DNA from: an uncultured Bacteroidales bacterium
GTDB taxonomy: Bacteria; Bacteroidota; Bacteroidia; Bacteroidales; Bacteroidaceae
Assembly: GCA_902768605.1 (NCBI GenBank)
Contig: CACXLY010000070.1
Coordinates: forward strand, 1 to 24,249
Reading direction: 5' to 3'
Length of the DNA stretch: 24,249 bases
Both the position numbers and the translations under genes were made by a program. Shown here one piece after another: positions 7,251 through 13,837 of the stretch. The notes beneath the pieces were generated by a model. That model saw only the letters and a program-made list of their open reading frames with translations, searched no databases and was not told the DNA's origin. Within the stretch, counting starts at the first letter, position 1. Each line of letters begins with the position of its first letter.

Positions 7251-7978
7251 TACGCTGTCTTGCCATCGATGATGAACCGCTGGCTCTGCAACAACTCGTT
7301 GCCTATATCAGCAAAGTGCCGTTCCTCGAACTCGCCGCCCAGTGCCAGAGTGCCTTGGAGGCGCGTGCGTTCTTGGAACACGACACGGTGGATGCCATCT
7401 TCTGCGACATCAACATGCCCGACCTCAACGGCATGGACTTCGTGAAGTCGCTCGCCGTTCCGCCCCTCGTCGTCTTCACCACCGCCTACTCAGAGTACGC
7501 CGTCGAGGGCTTCCGTGTGAATGCCGTAGATTACCTGTTGAAACCTTTCGGCCTGCAAGACTTCCGGCGGGCAGCAAACCGCCTGAAGGAACGGCTGGAG
7601 AACAATGCACCTGTGGTCAGCGGTTCTGCTGTCGGCAGTTTACCCGCCGATGATACGCTTTTCCTCAAGACTGATTCCCGCATCGTAAAAGTCAGCATTC
7701 CCGACATCCGCTATGTTGAGGGCATGAGTGAGTATCTGAAGGTCTGGATAGAGGGCGAGGCGAAACCCATCATCACACTCCTGTCGATGAAGAAGATGGA
7801 GGAGCGCCTGCCCGACTATTTCATGCGCATCCACCGCTCCTATATTGTCAACCTCACAAAGATTCAAGAGGTCAACAAGAACCGCGTCATCATGGATGCC
7901 AACACCTACCTCCCCATCGGCGACCTTTACAAAGAAGCATTCCAAGCCTACCTGAATACCAAATTTCTGGGTAAGTGA
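7247..7978 (+). CDS. LytTR-family response regulator
   Basis: 243 residues, starting in the stop codon of the kinase gene. The receiver domain (1-120) has the acidic pair Asp8/Asp9, phospho-acceptor Asp54 (AIFCDINMPDLNG), the Thr in VVFTTAYSEYA and Lys99 in AVDYLLKPFG. A linker of about 30 residues leads to a LytTR DNA-binding domain (about 140-240): 'LFLKTDSRIVKVSIPDIRYV', 'EYLKVWIEG', 'MRIHRSYIVNLTKIQEV', 'LPIGDLYKEAF'. LytTR domains bind direct repeats upstream of surface and extracellular-product genes. The likely target is its own block (2687-7978). Whether the 21-bp direct repeat at 2580-2622 is its site is speculation worth testing. Confidence 0.95.
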   Translation: MIRCLAIDDEPLALQQLVAYISKVPFLELAAQCQSALEARAFLEHDTVDAIFCDINMPDLNGMDFVKSLAVPPLVVFTTAYSEYAVEGFRVNAVDYLLKPFGLQDFRRAANRLKERLENNAPVVSGSAVGSLPADDTLFLKTDSRIVKVSIPDIRYVEGMSEYLKVWIEGEAKPIITLLSMKKMEERLPDYFMRIHRSYIVNLTKIQEVNKNRVIMDANTYLPIGDLYKEAFQAYLNTKFLGK

Positions 7979-7979
7979 C

Positions 7980-8063
7980 GATGTTGAAGAGGTGATGCCG
8001 CGGATGCGGGCGTTGGGACTGAATACGGTGCTCGTGCCGGCATATTGGGAACTGATGGAGTAA
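7980..8063 (+). pseudogene. 27-codon fragment of a glycoside hydrolase (GH35/beta-galactosidase-like)
   Basis: Directly after the response regulator stop, an open stretch without a start encodes DVEEVMPRMRALGLNTVLVP then AYWELME and a TAA. It closely resembles the first strand-helix of the TIM barrel in GH35/DUF5597-type beta-galactosidases ('...FPKMKALGLNTVLVPVYWELIEP.EG.FDF'). Nothing before or after it matches, so it is a gene scrap left by deletion. Between it and the GH27 gene there is only non-coding DNA with a terminator hairpin at 8164-8197. Confidence 0.6.
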
Positions 8064-8163
8064 TATTTCTTGTTTTCACAAAGAATGTTGCATAAAGGAC
8101 AGTTTTGGACCTCTTATTTTGGAATACTGGTGTCCGGTAGAAAAAGCATCAACATATAATGAG

Positions 8164-8197
8164 GAAGCCCCGCTGCCGAGAAGGTCAGCGGGGCTTC
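8164..8197. terminator. Strong hairpin between convergent genes
   Basis: GAAGCCCCGCTG (8164-8175) pairs perfectly with CAGCGGGGCTTC (8186-8197) over a 10-nt loop. It lies downstream of the two-component block (plus) and of the GH27 gene (minus), so it can serve both. The trailing T-runs are short on both strands, making it an imperfect intrinsic terminator. Confidence 0.7.
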
Positions 8198-8250
8198 TTA
8201 CGTTAATCCCTTGTATTATTCGTCTTGCCGACGAGCGGGGTTGTTTCTCC

Positions 8251-10470
8251 TCAATACTTTACCTTGAGGAACTTGACGCCGTGGGTGGGGATGAAGTAGT
8301 TGACGTCGGAGGTGCTGAGGTCTTTCTGGCGCCAGAGGTCGCGGGCGGCTTTCAGGCTGCTGATGCCCATCTGGCTGAAGTACTTCTTGAAGTCGACGCG
8401 GGCGTCCGTCGTGCCCACGTTGAAGATGCCGACGGCATAGGCTCCGTCGCTGAGGGGACGTGCCCAGATCTGTATGGCTCCGTCCTGCACGACGCGCTGT
8501 GCCTGCTTGCCGAGGATGTCCTGGTTGACGGCGTTCACCTCGTTGTTGCAGAGCACGTTGATGGTGAAGTCGTCAATCTGTGCGATGTCGCAGCCGATGA
8601 GCATATTGCTGGCCAGCAGCGACCAGAGGCTAATGTGGGCGTACTGCTCGTCGGGCGTGAGGCGGCTGTCGCGGAGGTTGTTGCTCCAACCCACCTTGCC
8701 GACAATCAGCATATCGGGGTCGTTCCAGTGGCCGGGCTTCGCGTAGGGATAGAGCTCGACCTGCTGCTCGAAGCCGATGCTGTAGAGGCTCTCCCAGGTG
8801 TCGGTGATGTCGCCCGTGGTGCGCCAGGAGTTGGCATCGACCGATTCGCCCCACTTCCAGACGTCCGCCATGCCGTATTGGCAAAGGCTGTAGAAGATGT
8901 CGCGAGGCTGCTGACGGAGATAGCCCTCCATGAGGAGATAGGGACGGACGTAGCTGGCGACGGTCTGCCTGTCGGGCTCCTTGGCGTGCTTACGGCCGTA
9001 GCCGCACCAGTCGTATTTGAGGTAGTCGATGCCCCAGCTGTTGTAGCTCTCGGCGTCCTGCAGCTCGTGGTCGATGGAGCCGAGGTAGCCGCCGCAGGTG
9101 AGGTCGCCGGGGGAGGAGTATATGCCGAACTTCAGGCCTTCGCTATGCAGCCAGTCGCCGAGGTCCTTCATGCTGGGGAACTTCTCGTTGACGGCAATCG
9201 TGCCGTCGGCATTGCGCTTCGGAGCCTCCCAGCCGTCGTCGATGTTCATGTAGCAGTAGCCGTAGTCGGCGAGGCCCTTTTCGATGAGCGCCTTGGCGCT
9301 GCTGATGACCTTGTCCTGCGTAACGCTCAGCCCCCAGCAGTTCCAGCTGTTCCATCCCATCGGGGGCGTCAGGCCTATCTTGCTGCCGCAGCGTATCGTG
9401 AATTTCTGCGTCTGCTCGCCCTTGGCGTTCTTTGCCTTGACGGTAAAGGTGTAGGAGCCTGGCTTCTCGAGCGAGCCGCTGAGGGCGCCGTTGTCGGGAT
9501 TGATGGCGAGGCCTGCGGGCAGGTCGTCGGACGTAATCTTCATGGGACGGTCGCCGCTGACGCCAAAGCGGAAGTGTATGGGCGAGCCGGGGCGGACGCC
9601 ATAGAGCGGCGTGGTGTTGAAGCGCGGCTCAGCCGGAGCGGCGGGCGTCAGGATGTACTTCGGGATGTACTTCGACTCGATGCTCAGTCCCGTCTTGCTT
9701 TCCGTGAAGGTGGAGACGATGCGGACCATCTGGTGGTTGTCGTAGGGGATGCTGATGACGCGGTTCTTCTTCTCGTTGACAGACACCTTCATTGTCTTCT
9801 CGCTCAGCACCTTGCCGGTCTCGGGGTCTTCCACCTTGACGGCGAAGTCGCCGCTCTTCGTGGCCTGCATCTTGCTGTCGAGGGTGACGACGCCCTGGCT
9901 GCCTGCTGCCTCCTTGATGCTGATGCTGAGGTTATCGATGGTATTTGGCACGCGCACCTTGATGGGGCCTGCGAACATGCCGCCCGGGTCGCCTGCGTTA
10001 TAGCAACGGACGGCAATCACGTTGTCGGCATCCCACTTTATCAGGCTGCTATTGGCCTTCACGCGATAGATGCGCTGGGCGTTCCAGTTGCTGTGATAGC
10101 CGTTCGGGTCCTTCGGGAAGGAGCCCGTCTTGCCGATGAGCTTGCCGTTGAGGTACACCTCGTCGGCGTCGTCAATCTTAGCCATGTTGAAGTCGACGGT
10201 CTCCTTGAGGTCCGACTTCTCGAGCATCGACTTGGGGATGGTGACGTGGTAGCGGTACCAGCCGAAGCCGTTCTCGATCTTGATGCCCTGCGCGGTCCAC
10301 GTCATCGTGTTCTTGATGTCGCGCCAACCGCTTTCATCGACGTTCTCGCCTGCCCACGACATGTCGTCGCCGGCATGGAACTTAGCGTTCTCCAAACTGA
10401 CGTCCTGAGCGAAGGACGAGAGAGACATTGTGCCGGCCAATGCCAGCATGAAAAGAGTCTGTTTCATCAT
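8251..10470 (-). CDS. Secreted GH27 alpha-galactosidase with N-terminal beta-sandwich and He_PIG domain
   Basis: 739 residues with a signal peptide (MMKQTLFMLALAGTMSLSSF, cleavage after AQ near 22). Residues about 50-175 form a GH2-like jelly roll that binds or packs against sugar (DADEVYLNGKLIGKTGSFP, NVIAVRCYNAGDPGGMF). About 285-365 is a putative Ig (He_PIG) domain ('LPAGLAINPDNGALSGSLEKPGSYTF'). The GH27 barrel begins at about 365 with LTPPMGWNSWNCWG. The nucleophile is probably Asp487 in YLKYDWC and the acid/base Asp554 in WRTTGDITDTW. A C-terminal beta-sandwich finishes the protein. GH27 enzymes remove terminal alpha-galactose from galactomannan, raffinose-type sugars or glycoproteins by a retaining mechanism; the exact substrate cannot be read from sequence. 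It has its own -7 box (10503-10510), diverging from the transporter gene. With GH97 at 19036 it points to alpha-galactoside use. Confidence 0.93.
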   Translation of the reverse strand: MMKQTLFMLALAGTMSLSSFAQDVSLENAKFHAGDDMSWAGENVDESGWRDIKNTMTWTAQGIKIENGFGWYRYHVTIPKSMLEKSDLKETVDFNMAKIDDADEVYLNGKLIGKTGSFPKDPNGYHSNWNAQRIYRVKANSSLIKWDADNVIAVRCYNAGDPGGMFAGPIKVRVPNTIDNLSISIKEAAGSQGVVTLDSKMQATKSGDFAVKVEDPETGKVLSEKTMKVSVNEKKNRVISIPYDNHQMVRIVSTFTESKTGLSIESKYIPKYILTPAAPAEPRFNTTPLYGVRPGSPIHFRFGVSGDRPMKITSDDLPAGLAINPDNGALSGSLEKPGSYTFTVKAKNAKGEQTQKFTIRCGSKIGLTPPMGWNSWNCWGLSVTQDKVISSAKALIEKGLADYGYCYMNIDDGWEAPKRNADGTIAVNEKFPSMKDLGDWLHSEGLKFGIYSSPGDLTCGGYLGSIDHELQDAESYNSWGIDYLKYDWCGYGRKHAKEPDRQTVASYVRPYLLMEGYLRQQPRDIFYSLCQYGMADVWKWGESVDANSWRTTGDITDTWESLYSIGFEQQVELYPYAKPGHWNDPDMLIVGKVGWSNNLRDSRLTPDEQYAHISLWSLLASNMLIGCDIAQIDDFTINVLCNNEVNAVNQDILGKQAQRVVQDGAIQIWARPLSDGAYAVGIFNVGTTDARVDFKKYFSQMGISSLKAARDLWRQKDLSTSDVNYFIPTHGVKFLKVKY

Positions 10471-10502
10471 AATTATTAGTTTTAGGATATGATTTGCGCC
10501 TA

Positions 10503-10510
10503 CAAAGGTA
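10503..10510 (-). promoter_or_regulatory. Bacteroidetes -7 box (TACCTTTG) for GH27
   Basis: The reverse strand reads TACCTTTG, 32 bp upstream of the ATG at 10470. The flanking DNA is very AT-rich. No regulator site was recognised. Confidence 0.65.
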
Positions 10511-10567
10511 CGAAAAATAATTAAAAAATGAATAATTAAAAGTGAAAAAATATAAGAATAATAAAAT

Positions 10568-10599
10568 AACTATGAACTATGAACCGTGAACTATGAACT
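10568..10599 (+). repeat. 7-bp tandem repeat (AACTATG) inside the transporter promoter
   Basis: AACTATG at 10568 and 10575, AACCGTG at 10582, AACTATG at 10589 and a partial unit at 10596 give an exact 7-bp step. The array ends 7 bp before the -7 box at 10606 and covers the place where the -33 element should be. Confidence 0.85.
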
Positions 10600-10605
10600 T
10601 TTTCA

Positions 10606-10613
10606 TATCTTTG
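10606..10613 (+). promoter_or_regulatory. Bacteroidetes -7 box (TATCTTTG) for the MFS-like transporter
   Basis: TATCTTTG lies 24 bp upstream of the ATG at 10638. The usual TTTG at -33 is absent; the 7-bp repeat occupies that position. Confidence 0.6.
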
Positions 10614-10637
10614 TGACCGAAACACAATGACCATGTC

Positions 10638-11957
10638 ATGACTGCAGCCAACCTCAAAGCCATTGGCATTGCCACCTTTCTCCACTTCCTGGTGGACGGG
10701 CTTTGCGTGTGCAGTTTGTATCTGATGGCAGGAACAGCCACCACGACAGACATGCTGGCATTCTTCCTTACCTACAATATCTTGGCTTTCATGACGCAAC
10801 CGCTGACAGGCTGGTGGGTCGACCGTCTTTACCAAAAGCAAGCCGCATTACGCATAGCAACAAGTTTGCTGGCGACAGCCATCATCTTGCTGATAGCTGC
10901 AACTCTATGGTGGGGACTCAATTCTTGCTCGAAGATAGCCGTCGCTATCCTGCTGGGCTTGGGAAACTCCATGTTTCACGTTTGGGGAGGCAAACTGACA
11001 GCCATACTGACAGATAGCGACTTAAGGGCTTTGGGCATCTTCGTCTCGACAGGCGTCTTAGGCCTGACCATTGGCGTTCTCTACGCCTCTTGGTGGCTCC
11101 TGCTGGTCATGCTGCTGCTCATTATTCTCTTGGGAATCATACACCCCCGTACCTCGACCCCAATAGCAGATTTTAGCAGTCCTCCGCCAGCAGCACTCCG
11201 TCATGGGGGAGCAGGGATGGAGCTTCTCCTCCTCATCAGCATCCTTGCCTTCGTCATGTTGAGGTCGTTCGTGGGTGAGGTGGTGCCAAGCGAAACCGAG
11301 AAGACGCCGGACTTTCTGCTGCTTTTGGCCGTAACAGCCATGGCGGGAAAAGCTTGCGGCGGTTGGATAGCACGTTTATGGCGCATCAGCCATGCAATCG
11401 TGGTTTGCGTAGGCGTCACGGCAGCATGCATGATATGGAAAGGGACAGCCAGCATCCCATTGCTACCGGTTTTTATAGGCATCTTTGCCATCAACCTCAC
11501 CATGCCCATGACGCTCTATCTGGCAAACCGGCTGCTGCCCCGACGCGAAGGACTTTCCTTCGGGCTGCTGGCTGCCGTGCTGATACCAGGCTACTTCCTG
11601 GCGCACAATACCAGCCTGACCTTCAATCACCATTTCATGCTGTCGGCGCTACTGCTCACCATCTCAATCGAAGAGGGCATGCTGCTCCTGATGGGCGAGA
11701 AGAGCAAAAGCGTGCTGATGGGAGCCGTAGCAGTCAACATACTGACCAACGTGCCGCTGAACTACTTTCTGTTGACCTGCGGGGGCAGCACAGAGCGCCT
11801 CATAGCAGGCGAACTCATAGTGGTGGCGGTCGAAGCGCTTTGGTACTTCCTCTTCACCCGTCAGTGGCGAAAGGCCGCAGTTTACAGCTTGCTTTGCAAT
11901 GCCACGAGTTTTCTCGTCGGCATCCTGATACAATACCTCGTTTATTATTCACTTTAA
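10638..11957 (+). CDS. MFS-like integral membrane transporter with extra C-terminal helices
   Basis: 439 residues and about 15 hydrophobic helices. The first about 11 (residues 8-335) have an MFS-like layout: an early 'FLVDGLCVCSLYL', a loop 'MTQPLTGWWVDRLYQKQ' like the cytoplasmic 2-3 loop, and 'AGKACGGWIARLWR' like the equivalent loop in the second half. After about residue 335 come four further helices (LTISIEEGMLLLM, AVAVNILTNVPLNYFLL, LIVVAVEALWYFLF, LLCNATSFLVGILIQYLV). These look like a separate small membrane domain fused to the transporter core. Substrate is unknown. The gene has its own promoter, diverging from GH27, so a role in uptake of galactosidase products is possible but unsupported. 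The start at 10638 is the first ATG after the promoter in this frame; another ATG at 10633 is out of frame. Confidence 0.7.
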   Translation: MTAANLKAIGIATFLHFLVDGLCVCSLYLMAGTATTTDMLAFFLTYNILAFMTQPLTGWWVDRLYQKQAALRIATSLLATAIILLIAATLWWGLNSCSKIAVAILLGLGNSMFHVWGGKLTAILTDSDLRALGIFVSTGVLGLTIGVLYASWWLLLVMLLLIILLGIIHPRTSTPIADFSSPPPAALRHGGAGMELLLLISILAFVMLRSFVGEVVPSETEKTPDFLLLLAVTAMAGKACGGWIARLWRISHAIVVCVGVTAACMIWKGTASIPLLPVFIGIFAINLTMPMTLYLANRLLPRREGLSFGLLAAVLIPGYFLAHNTSLTFNHHFMLSALLLTISIEEGMLLLMGEKSKSVLMGAVAVNILTNVPLNYFLLTCGGSTERLIAGELIVVAVEALWYFLFTRQWRKAAVYSLLCNATSFLVGILIQYLVYYSL

Positions 11958-12006
11958 CACCAATCCTTTCAGGAGTGAAAAAAGAAAAGAGAAAAATTCA
12001 AGGCTT

Positions 12007-12048
12007 CAATAACCAATAACCCATAACCAATAACCAATAACCCAAAAG
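12007..12048 (+). repeat. 7-bp tandem repeat (CAATAAC) before the coiled-coil gene
   Basis: Units start at 12007, 12014, 12021 (CCATAAC), 12028, 12035 and 12042 (degenerate) with an exact 7-bp step. The array occupies the gap between the transporter stop (11957) and the ATG at 12052. It leaves no recognisable Shine-Dalgarno sequence before that ATG. Confidence 0.9.
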
Positions 12049-12051
12049 CTT

Positions 12052-12546
12052 ATGGTTCTTTACTTATTAGACGTTGCCCCTATTTCCTCATGGGAACAAG
12101 TCCAAAGGGCAGAAGCTCGCAAGAAAGCCGAGCTGGAGAAAAAGCAGTACGAGAAAATACAGAAGGAGAAAAAGCAGCAGGAGGAATTGCAGAAGCAGCA
12201 GGAAAAGGCTGAAAAGCAAGCCGAGAAAGCCCATAAGGCAAAGAAGAAGGCCGAGAAGGCAAAGAAGAAAGCCGAAAAAGCTAAAAAGAAAGCCGAAAAG
12301 GCAGAAAAGAAAGCCAAGAAAGCAGAGAAACAAGCAATCAAGAACGTGAAGAACTTGTCCTCGGCCGCCTTGGGTCAAACAACGGTCGAGGTTCCTGCAG
12401 GCCAGCCCTGCGAGACTACCTGTGCCGCCATGCCCACAGGAGTCGTCCTGACCGTCTGCGCATCTCTCCTGATATGCTGCGGCTCAGCATGGTTCTTCCG
12501 CCGCTTCAACTCGGACTCGGGCCGCCTCAAAGTGAAAGCACATTGA
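12052..12546 (+). CDS. Lys/Ala/Glu-rich coiled-coil protein with C-terminal TM helix
   Basis: 164 residues, not assigned to a family. Residues about 15-100 are a highly charged helix made of Lys, Ala, Glu and Gln, with a heptad-like K-A-E-K-A-K-K unit repeated about every 21 bp in the DNA. It resembles the stalk of TolA or TonB but lacks their N-terminal anchor and C-terminal domain. A short linker (EVPAGQPCETTCAAMP) leads to one hydrophobic helix near the end ('VVLTVCASLLICCGSAWFF', about 130-150) and a basic tail (RRFNSDSGRLKVKAH). The topology suggests a C-terminally anchored membrane protein with a long cytoplasmic coil. The low-complexity coding region could partly be repeat-expanded DNA, but the intact frame, linker and TM favour a real gene. 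Translation start is uncertain because no ribosome-binding site is visible. Confidence 0.55.
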   Translation: MVLYLLDVAPISSWEQVQRAEARKKAELEKKQYEKIQKEKKQQEELQKQQEKAEKQAEKAHKAKKKAEKAKKKAEKAKKKAEKAEKKAKKAEKQAIKNVKNLSSAALGQTTVEVPAGQPCETTCAAMPTGVVLTVCASLLICCGSAWFFRRFNSDSGRLKVKAH

Positions 12547-12571
12547 CTCCTCACGGATTCATGACAGAGGA

Positions 12572-12615
12572 CAATAAGAGAAAGCCCAAAATTTGCATGG
12601 GGCTTTCTCTTATTG
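12572..12615. terminator. Perfect 16-bp bidirectional terminator hairpin
   Basis: CAATAAGAGAAAGCCC (12572-12587) pairs exactly with 12600-12615 across a 12-nt loop. It sits between the convergent coiled-coil gene and the acyltransferase-like gene. The A-rich and T-rich outer arms give a U-rich 3' arm in either direction. Confidence 0.8.
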
Positions 12616-12637
12616 TGCCTAGTCTTGATTATTGTCG

Positions 12638-13792
12638 CTACACTTTCAGGAAGATGCGTTTCTTGTAGAGGAAATAGAGGAAGAGCCAGCAGACGGCAAT
12701 GTACGCCACTTGGGTGAAGAAGGCCTGCGACGTCTCGGGCATCAGCTTCACCAGTCCGCCGAAGAGTTTCTCGGAGGTGTAGGAGAAGCGGATGAAGCGC
12801 TGCGCCAGATAGATGGTGATGGAGTTCATGCCGATGACCGTGAAGAAGAGCGTCCACCGACGCCACTGCAATACATCTATAATATAATAGAAGAGGGCGA
12901 ACATCAGTACGGAATAGGCGCCGACTACCAGCACGAACGAGCTGGTCCACATCTTCTTGTTGATGGGGAACACTTCGTTCCAAAGCAGTCCGACGACCAG
13001 CATGACGATGCCGGCAAGGACCATCCCTATGACAAGCCGTAGTCCGTTGTCTTTAGTCCGTTGTCCTTTCACCCACTCTCCCGTAAACATGCCGAGCAGG
13101 GCTGTGCCGATGGCGGGGATGACACCGAGGATGCCTTCGGGGTCGATGTTGCCGTAATAGATGCGCCCGGGCAGGAGGATGCGGTCCACGTAGCCTATGA
13201 TGCTGCCCTGAGCGGAGAAGATGTCCTCTCCGCCTCCGTCGGGTGCAGGGATGAAGCCTGCCACAAGCCAGTAGCCGACGAGCAGCACGGCGGTGATGAC
13301 TGCCCTTGCCTTCCAGCCGGTATGTATGAAGATGAGGGCCGCGAACATCCAGGCGAGGCCGATGCGACCGAGGACGCTGGCGTAGCGAAGATTCTCGAAG
13401 TTGAAGTCGAGCAAGCCATTATAGACGACTCCCAAGAAGACGAGCATCAGGCCGCGCACGATGACTTTCCTGTGAATCTGCCACGATGTCTTTCCGTTTG
13501 CTCTTTGCTTTGCCAGGGAGAACGGGAAGGAGATGCCGGCGATGAAGAGGAACAGCGGGAAGATGGTGTCGTGGTGCCGCAGGCCGTGCCACTCGACGTG
13601 GTCCATCTGCTCGGCAATGGCCCCCGTGAAGCCACAGGGGAACCACTCGGCAAATGCCGCAAGCAGCGCAGCACCGCCCATGATGAACAACATGTCGAAG
13701 CCTCGAAGGGCATCGATGGACATCAAGCGAAGCCCCCCTCCAACCTCCCCCCGAGGAGGGAGGCTTTTTGTTTTGTTTGAACTTTTAGTCAT
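12638..13792 (-). CDS. DUF5009/NagX-type membrane acyltransferase-like protein
   Basis: 384 residues from the ATG at 13792-13790, preferred over one at 13825 because AAGGAG lies just upstream (13796-13801 on the reverse strand). The family (COG4299, related to heparan-alpha-glucosaminide N-acetyltransferase) is recognised from 'MSIDALRGFDMLFIMGG', then WHGLRHHDTIFPLFLFIAG, 'SVLGRIGLAWMFAALIF' and 'YGNIDPEGILGVIPAIGTALLG'. About ten membrane helices follow. The 'DALRGFD' Arg/Asp and 'HHDTIFP' His/Asp are the conserved family positions. The role in Bacteroidetes is thought to be N-acetylation of glycan amino sugars, but this is not proven. Oddity: residues 8-22 (SLPPRGEVGGGLRL) come from an interspersed GC-rich hairpin sequence inserted near the start (13731-13765). 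It is the last gene of a probable minus-strand unit, 45 bp after the nucleoside kinase. Confidence 0.82.
   Translation of the reverse strand: MTKSSNKTKSLPPRGEVGGGLRLMSIDALRGFDMLFIMGGAALLAAFAEWFPCGFTGAIAEQMDHVEWHGLRHHDTIFPLFLFIAGISFPFSLAKQRANGKTSWQIHRKVIVRGLMLVFLGVVYNGLLDFNFENLRYASVLGRIGLAWMFAALIFIHTGWKARAVITAVLLVGYWLVAGFIPAPDGGGEDIFSAQGSIIGYVDRILLPGRIYYGNIDPEGILGVIPAIGTALLGMFTGEWVKGQRTKDNGLRLVIGMVLAGIVMLVVGLLWNEVFPINKKMWTSSFVLVVGAYSVLMFALFYYIIDVLQWRRWTLFFTVIGMNSITIYLAQRFIRFSYTSEKLFGGLVKLMPETSQAFFTQVAYIAVCWLFLYFLYKKRIFLKV
13731..13765 (+). repeat. GC-rich hairpin element inserted in the 5' end of the acyltransferase gene
   Basis: AGCCCCCCTCC (13731-13741) pairs with GGAGGGAGGCT (13755-13765) with one wobble, and a T-rich run follows on the plus strand. 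Read in the gene's direction it encodes SLPPRGEVGGGLRL. Such purine/pyrimidine-skewed 'PPRGEVGGG' stretches recur between and inside genes of many Bacteroidetes, from memory. Its plus-strand layout resembles an intrinsic terminator pointing against the gene. Confidence 0.6.
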
Positions 13793-13837
13793 ATTCTCCT
13801 TATTTATTAAGTTTTGTGTTTTCATTGGAGGGGGCTG

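Noticed and set aside
8119..10479. 786-codon open frame on the plus strand opposite GH27
   Set aside because: It mirrors the GH27 gene, has no domain or signal, and its Val/Ala/Asp/Leu-rich composition is that of an antisense shadow of a GC-rich gene.
12060..12341. Cys/Phe/Ala-rich minus-strand frame in the coiled-coil gene
   Set aside because: It is the reverse reading of Lys/Ala codons; composition is an artefact of the repeat.
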